NCBI RefSeq assembly: GCF_003940805.1
Contig: NZ_CP034328.1
Location: forward strand, 3,410,001 to 3,474,000
Source of the DNA: Tabrizicola piscis
Lineage (GTDB): Bacteria; Pseudomonadota; Alphaproteobacteria; Rhodobacterales; Rhodobacteraceae
DNA: 64,000 nucleotides
Direction: 5' to 3'
Below are positions 49,690 through 60,778 of the stretch, in pieces. Made by a program: the position numbers and the translations under genes. The notes under the pieces were generated by a model that had not been told where the DNA came from, made no database searches, and saw nothing but the letters and a program-made list of their open reading frames with translations. Positions within the stretch are counted from its first letter, which is position 1, and each line of letters starts with the position of its first letter.

Positions 49690-51441
49690 TCAGGTCGGCG
49701 TGCCGCGCTGGATGATCCCGGTCGCGGCGGCGGCGCCAAGGGCGGTGACAACCCAGCCGGCCAGCATCAGGAACCAGCGCGCCCACCACAGGGTGTGCCC
49801 CCATGGCCCGCGATCCTTGGACGGGGACCAGCTTTGGGTCTGGCCAAGCTCCAACACCGGGACCACGACATCGACGCCATAGGCAAGCGGGTGAAAGCTT
49901 TCCCAGTCAAGACCCGGCCCATCGACGCCATTCCAGAAGTCGGCGGGGTTTTCAAGGCAGCCGGGGGTGGGGTCTGGCACGCAGTCCTGCGCCAGAATTG
50001 CCTGCCAGCCGTCTGATGCGGCAATCAGGTCATTGTTCGGTGCCATGCTGCCTTCGTCCCACGCCATCAGGGCGAGGAAGGCAGACAGAAGCGACAGCGC
50101 CAGAAGCCACAGCAGCGACCGGAACGGATGGTAGCCGTAGCCGACGATCAGCAGGGCCGCGCGGTCCCAGAGCCAGTCGAAGGCGATGATGGGTGGCGCC
50201 AGCGGCCCACCCCGCGCGCGGCGGGTGGCGCGGCGGGCATGGCCTTTCAGGCGGGCCTGTTCGGCCATGATCTGGCGCGCCTCGGCCTCATGCCCCATGC
50301 GGGCCAGCGTGGCTGCGGCCTGGGTATAGGGCTGCGGCAGGAACTTGCCATCGCGTCGGGTGGCACGGGCAAGCCATTGCAGCCGCGTTTCGGCATCCAC
50401 CGGGGCGTTGCGGGTGATCCGGTCATAGGTGAAGCCGTCAAGGTAGGTGCGGCCCGCGTCCGGCCAGCTGGCCAGATCATCGACCAGATCGCCGACATGG
50501 GCCGAGGGGATGTGAACATCGCCGGCGGCAACGGTGACGTCCTGCCAGAAGAATTCGGCCCCGACCTGCATCCTTGGGGCGAAAAGCGCATGGCCCCCTG
50601 CGTTTGACAGATGCGCCCCGGCGAAATCCAGCTGACCGGCAATGTCGGCGCCGGACAGGTGAACCTCACCTTCGGTCTGGAACGGCAAATTGCCTTGCGC
50701 GCGAAAGACGGCATCGCCCGCGATACGGGCGCGCTGCAGGTTCAGGGCGATCTTGCCCGGGTTGGTGATCCGCGCGCCATCGCAGGCGAGTTGCCCGCCA
50801 ATCTCGGCACTGGCGAGCGACACCTCGCCCGTTGCGGTGAAGGGCTGGCCATCTGCTGCCCGCAGATGGACCGAAGCGCCGATCCTTGCGCCTTGGGCCG
50901 TCAGGGGGCCGATGGTCGCGCCGTGCAGCGCAAGCTGGCCGCCGATGCTGGCTGTGGCAAGCGAGATCCGCCCGGGGCAGGTGACACCGATCAGGAAGAC
51001 GGACCCCTCGACGGCAAGGCCTTCGGCCAGAAGGGCGGGAAAGCGGCTGCCGGACAGGACCAGTTGCACCAGTTGCGCGCGGCGCGCGTTGATCGGGTCG
51101 GTGAAGGCGCAGGCGCGCAGGTCGGTCTCGCCCCGTGCGGTGGCGAAGTTCAGGGTCAGCGGCCCGACAATCACCGCGCCAAGCACGCGGACCCCGGCGG
51201 GGGCAACGGGGGCAAGGTCACAGCCGCCGGTGACAAGGTGCTGCAGCAGGGCAGCCCGGATGCGGGGGGCCGTTGGGTCTTCGGGGTCTGGCAGGCTGTC
51301 GGACAGACGGCACAGGCTGCCTTCGGCGGTGGCTTGAAGCAGGGCGCGTTCGGCCTTGGTGGGGGCGAGGGGGCCGGTTTCGGCCAGAAAGGCGGCCATC
51401 GAAAAGGCGGGGGAAAGGGCGGTTGGAAAGGCGGGCGTCAT
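49690..51441 (-). CDS. Large membrane protein with a repetitive beta-solenoid-like domain
   Basis: I do not recognise this 583-residue protein. Residues about 75-310 repeat a pattern of the type GEVSLASAEIGGQLACDGARI, GPLTAQGARIGASVHL and SGADIAGQLDFAGAHL, as in right- or left-handed beta helices (bactofilin- or pentapeptide-like). Residues about 370-420 are charged and helical. Two or three helices follow (about 435-470 and 550-577). The C-terminal layout recalls small ion-channel-type modules. It is convergent with murD and interrupts the dcw cluster. No obvious ribosome site precedes the ATG. Confidence 0.55.
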   Translation of the reverse strand: MTPAFPTALSPAFSMAAFLAETGPLAPTKAERALLQATAEGSLCRLSDSLPDPEDPTAPRIRAALLQHLVTGGCDLAPVAPAGVRVLGAVIVGPLTLNFATARGETDLRACAFTDPINARRAQLVQLVLSGSRFPALLAEGLAVEGSVFLIGVTCPGRISLATASIGGQLALHGATIGPLTAQGARIGASVHLRAADGQPFTATGEVSLASAEIGGQLACDGARITNPGKIALNLQRARIAGDAVFRAQGNLPFQTEGEVHLSGADIAGQLDFAGAHLSNAGGHALFAPRMQVGAEFFWQDVTVAAGDVHIPSAHVGDLVDDLASWPDAGRTYLDGFTYDRITRNAPVDAETRLQWLARATRRDGKFLPQPYTQAAATLARMGHEAEARQIMAEQARLKGHARRATRRARGGPLAPPIIAFDWLWDRAALLIVGYGYHPFRSLLWLLALSLLSAFLALMAWDEGSMAPNNDLIAASDGWQAILAQDCVPDPTPGCLENPADFWNGVDGPGLDWESFHPLAYGVDVVVPVLELGQTQSWSPSKDRGPWGHTLWWARWFLMLAGWVVTALGAAAATGIIQRGTPT

Positions 51442-51570
51442 GCGCTGAAATCTGCCGGATCAATGGGGCCCGGCTTGGCCAGCGGCAAAGTGCTGGACCG
51501 GGCGGTCGGTCGTGACCCTAGCGCTGGCGGGGCGGGCTGTCGATGCTGCTGGTGGCGGGATGGAGGGCGG

Positions 51571-52140
51571 TCATTCCAGATTGGTATGCCGCGCGCGCAT
51601 CCCGGCGGGGGTGGTGCCAAGCCGGTCGCACAGGGCAAGGACGACAAGTTCGAAGATCAGGAACATCGCCCCTTCGAAGACCGATCCCATGGGAAGGATC
51701 GACGGGGAGGCACCCTGATCGCTGGCCATGGTCTGGGCGGGCAGGTGGACGATTTGTGTGGCAGCGCGGGCGGTGGGGCCGTCCGGCTGGGCCGTCAGGC
51801 ACAGCGTCTTGGCCCCCGCGGCGCGGGCTGTGGTGACAAGGGCGGTGATGGTGGACAAGTCCCCCGGCCCGGCGCTGACGAACAGCAGGTCGTCCGGCCC
51901 AAGCGGCGGGCAGGTCATGTCGCCCACCACATGCACGTCAAGGCCAAGGTGGTAAAGCCGCATGGCAAGGGCCCGCATCATCAGCCCCTCACGCCCCGCG
52001 CCGGTGATGGCGATCCGGCGCGCGGTGGCAAGGGCTTCGACAAGGCGGTCAAAGGCGGCGGGGTCGATGGCGGCGGCGGCCTCGGCAATCTCGGTCGCGG
52101 CGCGGGTGGCGCGGGTTGGCAGATCGGGACGGTCGGTCAT
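51571..52140 (-). CDS. SIS-domain sugar isomerase (6-phospho-3-hexuloisomerase-like)
   Basis: 189 residues starting MTDRPDLPTRATRAATEIAE. The SIS fold is seen in RRIAITGAGREGLMMRALAM, RLYHLGLDVHVVGDMTCPPL, LLFVSAGPGDLSTI and the C-terminal SVFEGAMFLIFELVVLAL. The HxlB-like length and SAGPGD (usually SGSGET) fit sugar-phosphate isomerases of the hexuloisomerase type. It is divergent from the kinase gene. Substrate unknown. Confidence 0.75.
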   Translation of the reverse strand: MTDRPDLPTRATRAATEIAEAAAAIDPAAFDRLVEALATARRIAITGAGREGLMMRALAMRLYHLGLDVHVVGDMTCPPLGPDDLLFVSAGPGDLSTITALVTTARAAGAKTLCLTAQPDGPTARAATQIVHLPAQTMASDQGASPSILPMGSVFEGAMFLIFELVVLALCDRLGTTPAGMRARHTNLE

Positions 52141-52262
52141 GGGGCGGGTCCTGTGTCGGGTCTGGCGCAAGGTGGGGCATGCGGGCGGCCGCGTCCAGCG
52201 GGCTTGCGCGCGGGCAGTGGCTTCGGCCATCTTGCCCGCAGGAAACGCGGGAGTGGCTGGCA

Positions 52263-52910
52263 ATGGCAGACAACGGGGCCGATCTGGCACGGCTGGCGGA
52301 ACAGGTGGCAGGTCTGGCTGCGCGCGCAGGGCAGGGCCGGGTGATCGTCGCCATCGCGGGGGCACCGGGATCGGGAAAATCGACACTGGTGGAGGATCTG
52401 GCTGGGCGGCTTAATCAACAGGCCAGCGGTCAGGCCATGGTGCTGCCGATGGACGGCTTTCACTACGACGACCTCTATCTGGTGCCCGCCGGTCTGCGCG
52501 CCCGCAAAGGTGCGCCGCATACCTTTGATGTGGGCGGGCTTTACCACACGCTGGCCCGGCTGCGGGCCCGGGATGAGGCCGAGGTGGCGGTTCCGGTCTT
52601 TGACCGCCAGATCGAGATTGCCCGCGCCGGGGCGCGGTTGATCCCAGCCTCGGTGCCGGTGATCCTTGTCGAAGGGAATTGGCTGCTTTTGGACCAGTCA
52701 CCCTGGGACCGGCTGCGCCCGGTGTTCGACCTGACGGTGATGGTCGAGGTGCCGGAATCGGTCCTCCGGGCACGGTTGCGGGGCCGGTGGGAGGGCCTTG
52801 GCCTGACCGAGGCCGAGATTGCGACCAAGCTGGAAGAGAACGACCTGCCGAACGGGCGACTGGTGCGGGATGGCTCTGTCGCGCCTGACGTGCGGCTGGC
52901 GAATGGCTGA
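52263..52910 (+). CDS. P-loop kinase of the uridine/sugar kinase-like family
   Basis: About 215 residues; starts MADNGADLARLAEQVAGLAA after GGGAG. Walker A is AIAGAPGSGKSTLVEDLA, then VLPMDGFHYDDLYLVPAGLRAR and VPVFDRQIEIARAG, and VILVEGNWLLLDQSPW. The pattern matches nucleoside/sugar kinase-like proteins related to uridine kinase, of which FrcK of rhizobial fructose operons is one. Overlaps nothing; the lactonase gene begins 11 bases later. Confidence 0.75.
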   Translation: MADNGADLARLAEQVAGLAARAGQGRVIVAIAGAPGSGKSTLVEDLAGRLNQQASGQAMVLPMDGFHYDDLYLVPAGLRARKGAPHTFDVGGLYHTLARLRARDEAEVAVPVFDRQIEIARAGARLIPASVPVILVEGNWLLLDQSPWDRLRPVFDLTVMVEVPESVLRARLRGRWEGLGLTEAEIATKLEENDLPNGRLVRDGSVAPDVRLANG

Positions 52911-52920
52911 GGGGGGAGTG

Positions 52921-53769
52921 ATGGACCTGATCGATACGCACCAGCACCTGATCCTGCGCGACCGGATCGGCTATGCCTGGACCGAAGGGATGCCCGCGCT
53001 TGCGGGGGACTTCACGCGCGAGGATTATGCCGGGCTGGTCGCTGGCAAGGGAGTGGCGGCCACGATTTTCATGGAAACCGGGGTGGATGACGCCGACTAC
53101 CAGACCGAGGCCCGGCTGGTGGCGGGGATGGTCGGCACCTCGGTCGGCGGGGTGGCGATGCTGGGGCAGATCGCCAGCATCCGGCCCGAGGTGGAGGCAG
53201 GGTTTGACGCCTGGCTGGACGAGGCGCGGGGGCTGGGCGTGGTGGGCTTTCGTCGCATCCTGCATGTGGTGCCGGATGAGGTGTCGCAGACAGCCACCTT
53301 TCGGCGGAACCTGCGCAAGATCGGGCGGGCGGGGGTTCCGTTCGATCTGAACTTCCTGTCGCGCCAACTGATCCCGGTCGGGGTCGATCTGTTGCGGGCC
53401 TGCCCGGACCAGCCGTTCGTGCTGGACCACTGCGGCGTGCCGGATGTGGCGGCGGGAGATTGGGAGGTCTGGAAAGCCGGCATCGATGCGATTGCCCCGT
53501 TCCAGAACGTGGCGGTGAAGCTGTCGGGCATCACGGCTTATTGCGCGCCGGGGACGGCATCTGCGGTAGTGGTTCGGCCTTATGTCGACTACCTGCTCAC
53601 GGCGTTCGGGCCGGGCCGGATGCTTTGGGGCGGCGATTGGCCGGTGGTGGACCTTGGGGCCGGGTTGCCGGGCTGGATCGACATGACACGCCAGATGTTG
53701 GCCGACCTGTCGGCGGATGAACAGTCTGCGATCTTTCAGGGGACGGCGCGGCGGGTCTACGGGGTCTAG
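52921..53769 (+). CDS. Amidohydrolase-2 family lactonase-like protein
   Basis: 282 residues. MDLIDTHQHLILRDRIGYAW carries the HxH metal motif; FVLDHCGVPDV and MLWGGDWPVVDLG provide the later His and Asp ligands. The family includes L-fuconolactonase, rhamnonolactonase and related hydrolases. Follows the kinase at a GAGGGGGGAG site. With the kinase, SIS isomerase and a dehydrogenase it may form a small sugar-acid pathway. Confidence 0.8.
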   Translation: MDLIDTHQHLILRDRIGYAWTEGMPALAGDFTREDYAGLVAGKGVAATIFMETGVDDADYQTEARLVAGMVGTSVGGVAMLGQIASIRPEVEAGFDAWLDEARGLGVVGFRRILHVVPDEVSQTATFRRNLRKIGRAGVPFDLNFLSRQLIPVGVDLLRACPDQPFVLDHCGVPDVAAGDWEVWKAGIDAIAPFQNVAVKLSGITAYCAPGTASAVVVRPYVDYLLTAFGPGRMLWGGDWPVVDLGAGLPGWIDMTRQMLADLSADEQSAIFQGTARRVYGV

Positions 53770-53772
53770 CGG

Positions 53773-54768
<996 letters not shown>

Positions 54769-55740
54769 TCAGTCCTGGGCCGATGATCCGGCTGCCAGCA
54801 GGCCTTCCAGCAGATCGTAGGACCCGGCCATGCCTTCGCCCATGCCCGAGGCAAGGACCTGATCGCGCGCCGGGGTGGTGGCATAGGTGATGTCCACCCG
54901 CACGGCGGTTCGGCCAGCCTGTTCGGTGAAGGTGGTGACTACGGTGGTCGGGCCCCCGGTCCAGTCGGGATCAAACACCTCGGTATGGGTGATGCTGCTG
55001 TCAGTCAGGGTGAGGATGGTGCCCGTCAGGGCAATGCGAGTGCCATCCTGCATCACCCAGACATAGCGAAAGCCGCCGCCGGGTCGGGCGTCCATCTCAC
55101 AGACCGCAAGCGGCATGTCGGGGCTGCCCATCCAGCGCCGCAGAAGGGCGGGGTCGGTATGGGCGCGCAGGACGGCGGCCTTTCGGGCGGCGAAGCTGCG
55201 GGTGACGGTGATCTGGCGGTCACCCGTGGCGACAAGGCGGAAGTCGGTACCGCGAAGTTCCCCCAGCAGCCGGGGGAACAGCGCATCAAGCTTGGCATAG
55301 GCCTCTTCCATGCCGGGGATCATGCCGCCAGCCGCTGCCGCCGCGCGGGCTTCGGGCTTGGGGTAGCGGACGGTCATCGACAGGCGTGTTGTCTGGGGGG
55401 CGATTTCGGTCAGGGTCTGGGTGACGGTGGTTTCCCCGCCGGTCCAATCGTCGTCAAACACCTCGGTATGGACCAGCCGGAGTGGCGCCTTGACGGTCAG
55501 GAAACGACCTTGGACCTTCATCAGGCGGTCAGGTGCGGTGCGCCAGACCCAGCGGAACGCGCCGCCTTCGCGTAGGTCCATGTCGCATTGGACCATGGGC
55601 CAGTCCTGCGCCCATTGCCAGCGGGGCAGGATCGCCGGATCGGTCAGCGCGCGCCACAAAAGGGCGGGTGAGGCGTTGAAGGTCCTTGTCAGGACAAGGT
55701 CCGTTTCGCCCACCATGGACAGTTGCAGGGTGGCGGACAT
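54769..55740 (-). CDS. Two-domain SRPBCC/AHSA1 protein
   Basis: 323 residues made of two similar AHSA1 modules: VLTRTFNASPALLWRALTDP opens the first, ITVTRSFAARKAAVLRAHTDP the second; each ends with a TGGETTV/TGGPTTV-like TQTLTE or TTFTEQ strand. A tandem duplication fused in one chain. SRPBCC folds bind hydrophobic ligands; these often follow ArsR-type regulators. Part of a four-gene operon with the next entries. Function unknown. Confidence 0.8.
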   Translation of the reverse strand: MSATLQLSMVGETDLVLTRTFNASPALLWRALTDPAILPRWQWAQDWPMVQCDMDLREGGAFRWVWRTAPDRLMKVQGRFLTVKAPLRLVHTEVFDDDWTGGETTVTQTLTEIAPQTTRLSMTVRYPKPEARAAAAAGGMIPGMEEAYAKLDALFPRLLGELRGTDFRLVATGDRQITVTRSFAARKAAVLRAHTDPALLRRWMGSPDMPLAVCEMDARPGGGFRYVWVMQDGTRIALTGTILTLTDSSITHTEVFDPDWTGGPTTVVTTFTEQAGRTAVRVDITYATTPARDQVLASGMGEGMAGSYDLLEGLLAAGSSAQD

Positions 55741-55741
55741 G

Positions 55742-56230
55742 TCAGGCCCCTTCCAGAATGGTTTCAAGGCGGGCGTAGCTGACCTCCAACCCATCAGACA
55801 TGCCAGAGGCGAGGATCGCGGCGCGGTCTTCGGCGGATTGCAGGGTCATCGTCATCGTCAGCAGGGTGCCGCCTGCCGCAGGGTCAAAGCGGGTTTCGAC
55901 GTGGTTGTCGGGGGTGGGGTCCGGCAGGAACATCCGCTCGACATGGACGATGCGGGTTGGTGTGACCTCAAGATATTCGCCGGTTGCATGAAAGCTGTGC
56001 CCTGCGCCGTTCGACCATTCAAAGCGGAACGTGCCCCCCGGGCGGGGGTCAGAGTGGCAGACGGGCATCGTCCAGCCATCCGGGCCCAGCATCCACCGCC
56101 GGATCAGGTCAGCTTCGGTATGGGCACGGAAGACCAGCGCTGGCGGGGCGGCGAGGTGGCGGGTGACGATGATGCGCGTGTCGCCATCGGTGACGAGTTT
56201 GAGCGGGGGGGATGTCTGGGGGGCGGTCAT
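55742..56230 (-). CDS. SRPBCC/AHSA1 family protein
   Basis: 162 residues with the AHSA1 pattern: RIIVTRHLAAPPALVFRAHT, RWMLGPDGWTMPVCHSDPRP and a C-terminal ETRFDPAAGGTLLTMTM. Starts at MTAPQTSPPLKLV; its ATG overlaps the ArsR gene stop by four bases, and its stop lies one base before the two-domain gene start. A third AHSA1 module in the operon. Ligand unknown. Confidence 0.85.
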   Translation of the reverse strand: MTAPQTSPPLKLVTDGDTRIIVTRHLAAPPALVFRAHTEADLIRRWMLGPDGWTMPVCHSDPRPGGTFRFEWSNGAGHSFHATGEYLEVTPTRIVHVERMFLPDPTPDNHVETRFDPAAGGTLLTMTMTLQSAEDRAAILASGMSDGLEVSYARLETILEGA

Positions 56231-56556
56231 GGCTGGTCCTTTTGCTGAAGGTCGGCCAGCACATCGTCCAGCCGGGCATAGCGGGCTTCCCACAGGGCGC
56301 GGTACTGGCCCAGCCAGTCCCAAAGCTGGGCAACCGCCTCGGGGTTCAGGCGGCGGGGGCGAGAGGTGCCGTCAATGCGGGTTTCGATCAGGCCGGCATC
56401 CTCCAGCACCTTCAGATGGCGCGAGATGGCGGGCTGGCTGATCGGGAAGGGGCGGGCAAGGTCCTGCACCGTCGCCTCACCCTGCGCCAGACGGGCAAGG
56501 ATGGCGCGACGGGTGGGGTCGGACAGGGCGGCGAAAGCGGCGTCAAGCTGGGTCAT
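56227..56556 (-). CDS. ArsR-family winged-helix regulator
   Basis: 109 residues: LDAAFAALSDPTRRAILARL, VQDLARPFPISQPAISRHLK, VLEDAGLIETRIDGTSRPRR, the SdpR/PadR-like ArsR form that pairs with AHSA1 proteins and lacks metal-binding cysteines. ATGA overlaps on both sides couple it to the small gene upstream and the SRPBCC gene downstream. Probably represses this operon in response to a non-metal ligand. Confidence 0.9.
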   Translation of the reverse strand: MTQLDAAFAALSDPTRRAILARLAQGEATVQDLARPFPISQPAISRHLKVLEDAGLIETRIDGTSRPRRLNPEAVAQLWDWLGQYRALWEARYARLDDVLADLQQKDQP

Positions 56557-56708
56557 TCGGGTGCCCGGATCTGCGGTTGGGGGATGCGCCAGCCATCCGG
56601 CAGGGCCTGCGGGTCGACGGTCGCGCTGCGGCGGTCAATCGCGGGGCGACCGTGCCCAGAGCTGGGGAGGTGGCGCGGCGTAGTTGGTTTTGCCGGGCGA
56701 CGGGGCAT
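56553..56708 (-). CDS. 51-residue Arg/Pro-rich protein leading the ArsR operon
   Basis: MPRRPAKPTTPRHLPSSGHG continues RPAIDRRSATVDPQALPDGW to the end IRAPE. GGAG lies eight bases before the ATG and its stop overlaps the ArsR ATG, so it is well placed as the first gene of the operon. No known domain; basic and proline-rich, perhaps disordered. It may instead be only a coupling leader. Confidence 0.45.
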   Translation of the reverse strand: MPRRPAKPTTPRHLPSSGHGRPAIDRRSATVDPQALPDGWRIPQPQIRAPE

Positions 56709-57041
56709 GTCTGCACTCCAATTAATAACTAAACCCTTATATAACGATTCGGTAAGAAAGGCAAGATTGCTGGTCCTGCGCAAAAAGTGGACAAGCCGGC
56801 GAGGAAAGGGGCAGCGCTTGCCTGTCCCAAGGCGGACGGCAGCGATCAACGGACCCGGCAAGCAACAATGCTGCCCTGACGATCGTGGCACGGGTGGAAA
56901 ATGGGACTTGTCTGCGGCTTCGGCAGCGGCGAGCCCTCTTTCTGACTGGTCAGAAGGGGTGATCTTCGCTACTCTTTCCCGCAGACCCGGGGGACACATC
57001 CGGGCGTGAAGGCAGAGCAGGCGTATTCGGGCGGTTTTCCC
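56709..57041. other. Intergenic region between the ArsR operon and ftsW
   Basis: Left part is AT-rich (TTATATAACGATT, AATTAATAACTAAACC near 56715-56750), a likely promoter for the minus-strand ArsR operon. TTCTGAC/GTCAGAA at 56940-56955 is a short hairpin before ftsW. I see no gene in it. Confidence 0.4.
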
Positions 57042-58205
57042 ATGACTGAGATGGTCTATGGTTCCAATCCCATTAGGGTCACGGAACCGGTGTTGCCACG
57101 CTGGTGGCGCACGATCGACAAATGGACGCTGACCTCGGTCTTTGTCCTGTTTGGCATCGGGTTGTTGCTGGGGCTTGCCGCCTCGGTCCCCCTTGCCACG
57201 CGCAACGGGCTGGAGCCGTTCTACTATGTCCAGCGACAGGCCTTCTTTGGCGGCGTGGCGCTGGTCGTGATGATCGCCATTTCCATGATGTCGCCTGCGA
57301 TGGTGCGGCGGATCGGCGTCCTGGGCTTTGCGGTGTCGATGGTCGCGCTGATGCTGTTGCCGCTGTTCGGCACCGATTTCGGCAAAGGCGCGGTCCGGTG
57401 GTTTTCGCTGGGTTTCGCGTCGGTCCAGCCGTCCGAGTTCCTGAAACCCGGCTTTGTGATCGTCGTGGCCTGGCTGATCGCTTCGGCGCAGGATCTGGCC
57501 GGGCCGCCGGGCAAGACGATATCCTTCGCGCTGACGCTGGTCGTTGTCGCCTTTCTTGCCATGCAGCCGGACTTTGGCCAGTCGGCGCTGATCATCTTCG
57601 CCTGGGGCGTGATCTACTTTGTCGGCGGGGCTCCGATGACGCTGATCGTGGTCGTGGGCGGGATCGTGGGGCTGACCGGGCTGGTGTTCTACGAATCGAG
57701 CGAACACTTCGCCCGCCGGATCGACGGGTTCCTGTCGCCGGACGTGGACCCGCGCACGCAGCTTGGCTATGCGGCGAACGCCATTCAGGAAGGCGGGTTC
57801 TTCGGCGTGGGCGTGGGCGAGGGGCAGGTGAAATGGTCGCTGCCCGACGCGCATACCGATTTCATCATCGCGGTGGCGGCGGAAGAATACGGGCTGATCC
57901 TGGTGCTGATCATTCTGGCGCTGTACGGCGTCATCGTGGTCCGGTCGCTGAGCCGCCTGCTGCATGAGCGTGACCCCTTTGCCCGGCTGGCGGGCGCGGG
58001 TCTGGCCTGCATCTTCGGCGTGCAGGCGATGATCAACATGGGCGTCGCGGTGCGCCTGCTGCCCGCCAAGGGGATGACCTTGCCATTCGTCAGCTATGGC
58101 GGGTCGTCGGTCATTGCGGCGGGGATCACGATGGGAATGCTTCTGGCCCTGACCCGCGCCCGGCCGCGTGGGCAGATGAGCGATGTCTTCCGGCGGGGGC
58201 GCTGA
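57042..58205 (+). CDS. ftsW: Septal peptidoglycan glycosyltransferase FtsW
   Basis: SEDS-family polymerase that works with FtsI. About 387 residues from [17 protein letters not shown] (ATG at 57042; a GTG at 57006 is also in frame). Ten helices, with [20 protein letters not shown] carrying the conserved region near the active Asp, [27 protein letters not shown] and [11 protein letters not shown], all SEDS motifs. Restarts the dcw cluster after the insertion. Overlaps murG by one base. Confidence 0.95.
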   Translation: MTEMVYGSNPIRVTEPVLPRWWRTIDKWTLTSVFVLFGIGLLLGLAASVPLATRNGLEPFYYVQRQAFFGGVALVVMIAISMMSPAMVRRIGVLGFAVSMVALMLLPLFGTDFGKGAVRWFSLGFASVQPSEFLKPGFVIVVAWLIASAQDLAGPPGKTISFALTLVVVAFLAMQPDFGQSALIIFAWGVIYFVGGAPMTLIVVVGGIVGLTGLVFYESSEHFARRIDGFLSPDVDPRTQLGYAANAIQEGGFFGVGVGEGQVKWSLPDAHTDFIIAVAAEEYGLILVLIILALYGVIVVRSLSRLLHERDPFARLAGAGLACIFGVQAMINMGVAVRLLPAKGMTLPFVSYGGSSVIAAGITMGMLLALTRARPRGQMSDVFRRGR

Positions 58206-59296
58206 TGGCCAAGCTGCTTCTCATCGCCGCCGGAGGCACGGGGGGCCACATGTTCCCCGCCCAAGCCTTGGCCGAGGCGATGCTGGCGCGCGGCTGGCGG
58301 GTAAAGCTGTCCACCGATGACCGGGGCGCGCGCTATGCGGGCGGCTTTCCGGCTGATGTGGTGGTGGAGCGGGTCGCGTCGGCCACCTTTGCCCGGGGCG
58401 GGGTGGCGGCCAAGCTTATGGCGCCGCTGCGGATTGCGGGCGGGGTGCTGGGGGCGATCTGGTCGCAACTGCGCGACCGTCCGACCGTCGTGGTGGGGTT
58501 CGGCGGCTATCCGTCGATCCCGGCGCTGACGGCGGCATGGGTCTTGCGGCGGCCGCGGATGATTCATGAGCAGAACGGGGTGCTGGGGCGCGTCAATCAG
58601 GTATTCGCGCGGCGGGTCGACAAGGTGGCCTGCGGGACTTGGCCGACCGATCTGCCTGCCGGCGTGAGTGGAGAGCCCACCGGCAATCCGGTGCGTCAGG
58701 CCGTGCTGGACCGGGCGGCGGCGCCCTATATCGCGCCGGGGGACTATCCGATGGCACTGGTCGTGATCGGCGGCAGCCAGGGGGCGCGGGTCTTGTCGGA
58801 CGTCGTGCCTGCCGCTGTGGCGCTGCTGCCGGAAAGCCTGCGCGCCAACCTGCGCGTGGCGCATCAGGCCCGCGACGAGGATGCGACCCGCGCCGCCGAA
58901 GCCTATGAGGCGGCAGGTGTGCGGGCCGAGATTGCCCCCTTCTTCGACGACATCCCGCGCCGCCTGTCCGAGGCGCAGCTGGTCATCTCGCGGTCGGGTG
59001 CATCCTCGGTTGCCGATGTCAGCGTGATCGGGCGGCCTGCGATCCTGATCCCCTATGCGGCGGCGACGGGCGACCACCAGACGGCCAACGCGCGCGGGCT
59101 GGTTGACGCGAAGGCAGCGGTCGTGATTCAGGAAAAGGCGCTTGACGCGGCAATGCTTGCAGGCCACATCGCCGCGATCTTGGAAGACCCCGCCACGGCC
59201 GAGGCCATGGCGCGGAGTGCCCTGGGCGAGGGCAAGCCCGACGCCACTGCCCGTCTGGTGGCACTGGTCGAAGACCTGGCAGGAGATGCATCATGA
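58205..59296 (+). CDS. murG: UDP-GlcNAc:lipid I N-acetylglucosaminyltransferase
   Basis: MurG makes lipid II on the inner face. 363 residues, [19 protein letters not shown] at the N-terminus, [41 protein letters not shown] and [19 protein letters not shown] in the donor-binding half. ATG overlaps the ftsW stop (TGATG). murC follows with a four-base overlap. Confidence 0.96.
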   Translation: MAKLLLIAAGGTGGHMFPAQALAEAMLARGWRVKLSTDDRGARYAGGFPADVVVERVASATFARGGVAAKLMAPLRIAGGVLGAIWSQLRDRPTVVVGFGGYPSIPALTAAWVLRRPRMIHEQNGVLGRVNQVFARRVDKVACGTWPTDLPAGVSGEPTGNPVRQAVLDRAAAPYIAPGDYPMALVVIGGSQGARVLSDVVPAAVALLPESLRANLRVAHQARDEDATRAAEAYEAAGVRAEIAPFFDDIPRRLSEAQLVISRSGASSVADVSVIGRPAILIPYAAATGDHQTANARGLVDAKAAVVIQEKALDAAMLAGHIAAILEDPATAEAMARSALGEGKPDATARLVALVEDLAGDAS

Positions 59297-60702
59297 ACGC
59301 AGCCGCAACCAAGCTGCCGCTGGAACTTGGCCCGATCCATTTCGTGGGCATCGGCGGCATCGGCATGTCCGGCATCGCCGAGGTGCTGATGACGCTGGGC
59401 TACCGGGTGCAGGGGTCGGATGCCAAGGCGTCCAAGATCACCGACCGGCTGGTCAAGCTGGGGGCCGTGTTCCATGAGGGCCAGCGGGCCGAGAACATCG
59501 GCGAAGCGGCGGTTGTCGTCATCTCGAGCGCGATCAAGAAGGGCAATCCCGAACTGGAAGAGGCGCGGCGGCGCAAACTTCCCGTCGTGCGCCGGGCGGA
59601 AATGCTGGCGGAACTGATGCGGATGCGGTCGAACATCGCCATCGCCGGGACGCATGGCAAGACGACGACGACGACGATGGTGGCGACGCTGCTGGACAAG
59701 GGCGGCTTTGATCCGACGGTCATCAACGGGGGCGTGATCCACGCCTATGGGTCGAACGCCCGCGCTGGCGCTGGCGAATGGATGGTGGTGGAGGCCGACG
59801 AAAGCGACGGTAGCTTCAACCGCCTGCCCGCGACGATTGCCATCGTGACCAATATCGACCCGGAGCACATGGAGCATTGGGGGACCTTCGACGCGTTGCG
59901 CAAGGGGTTCCTCGATTTCGTGTCGAACATCCCGTTCTATGGCCTTGCGGTGTGCTGCACCGACCATCCGGAAGTGCAGGCTTTGGTCGGCAAGGTGACC
60001 GACCGCCGCGTGGTGACCTTCGGATTCAACGCCCAGGCCGACGTGCGGGCGCAGAACCTGACCTATGAAAATGGCGTGGCGCATTTCGATATTGCTCTGC
60101 AGGCCGAGGGGATTGTGATCGAGGGCTGCACCCTGCCGATGCCGGGGGATCACAACGTCTCCAACGCCCTGTCAGCCGTGGCCGTGGCCCGGCATCTGGG
60201 GATGAAGAAGGACGAGATCCGTGAGGCTCTGGCCGGCTTTGCCGGGGTGAACCGCCGGTTCACCAAGGTGGCCGAGGTGAATGGTGTCACGATCATCGAC
60301 GACTATGGCCACCACCCGGTGGAAATCGCCGCTGTGCTGAAGGCCGCGCGGCAGGCGACAAAGGGCCGGATCATCGCGGTCCACCAGCCGCACCGCTTTA
60401 CCCGCCTGTCCAGCCTGTTTGACGATTTCTGCACCTGCTTCAACGATGCCGATGTGGTCGCCATTGCCGATGTCTATGCGGCGGGGGAAGACCCGATCCC
60501 CGGCGCCTCGCGGGATGATCTGGTGGCGGGGCTGATCGCCCATGGTCACCGCCACGCCCGCGCGCTGCTGGATGAGGCTGATCTTGCCCGGCTGGTCCGC
60601 GAACAGGCGCGGCCGGGTGACATGGTGGTCTGCCTTGGCGCAGGCACGATCAGCGCCTGGGCCAACGCCTTGCCGGCAAAGCTGATGGGTGCCGCGGCAT
60701 GA
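59293..60702 (+). CDS. murC: UDP-MurNAc-L-alanine ligase
   Basis: MurC adds the first peptide residue. 469 residues: [19 protein letters not shown] (N-terminal loop), P-loop [36 protein letters not shown] with [16 protein letters not shown], and the C-terminal [11 protein letters not shown] and [16 protein letters not shown]. Full length. Confidence 0.96.
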   Translation: MNAAATKLPLELGPIHFVGIGGIGMSGIAEVLMTLGYRVQGSDAKASKITDRLVKLGAVFHEGQRAENIGEAAVVVISSAIKKGNPELEEARRRKLPVVRRAEMLAELMRMRSNIAIAGTHGKTTTTTMVATLLDKGGFDPTVINGGVIHAYGSNARAGAGEWMVVEADESDGSFNRLPATIAIVTNIDPEHMEHWGTFDALRKGFLDFVSNIPFYGLAVCCTDHPEVQALVGKVTDRRVVTFGFNAQADVRAQNLTYENGVAHFDIALQAEGIVIEGCTLPMPGDHNVSNALSAVAVARHLGMKKDEIREALAGFAGVNRRFTKVAEVNGVTIIDDYGHHPVEIAAVLKAARQATKGRIIAVHQPHRFTRLSSLFDDFCTCFNDADVVAIADVYAAGEDPIPGASRDDLVAGLIAHGHRHARALLDEADLARLVREQARPGDMVVCLGAGTISAWANALPAKLMGAAA

Positions 60703-60778
60703 CGGGCGCGACCGGTCCCGTGGTCCTGTCCGTTCCGCCGAAGGCCTTTGGTCCCCTTCCCCAACCGGTTCCAACTGC

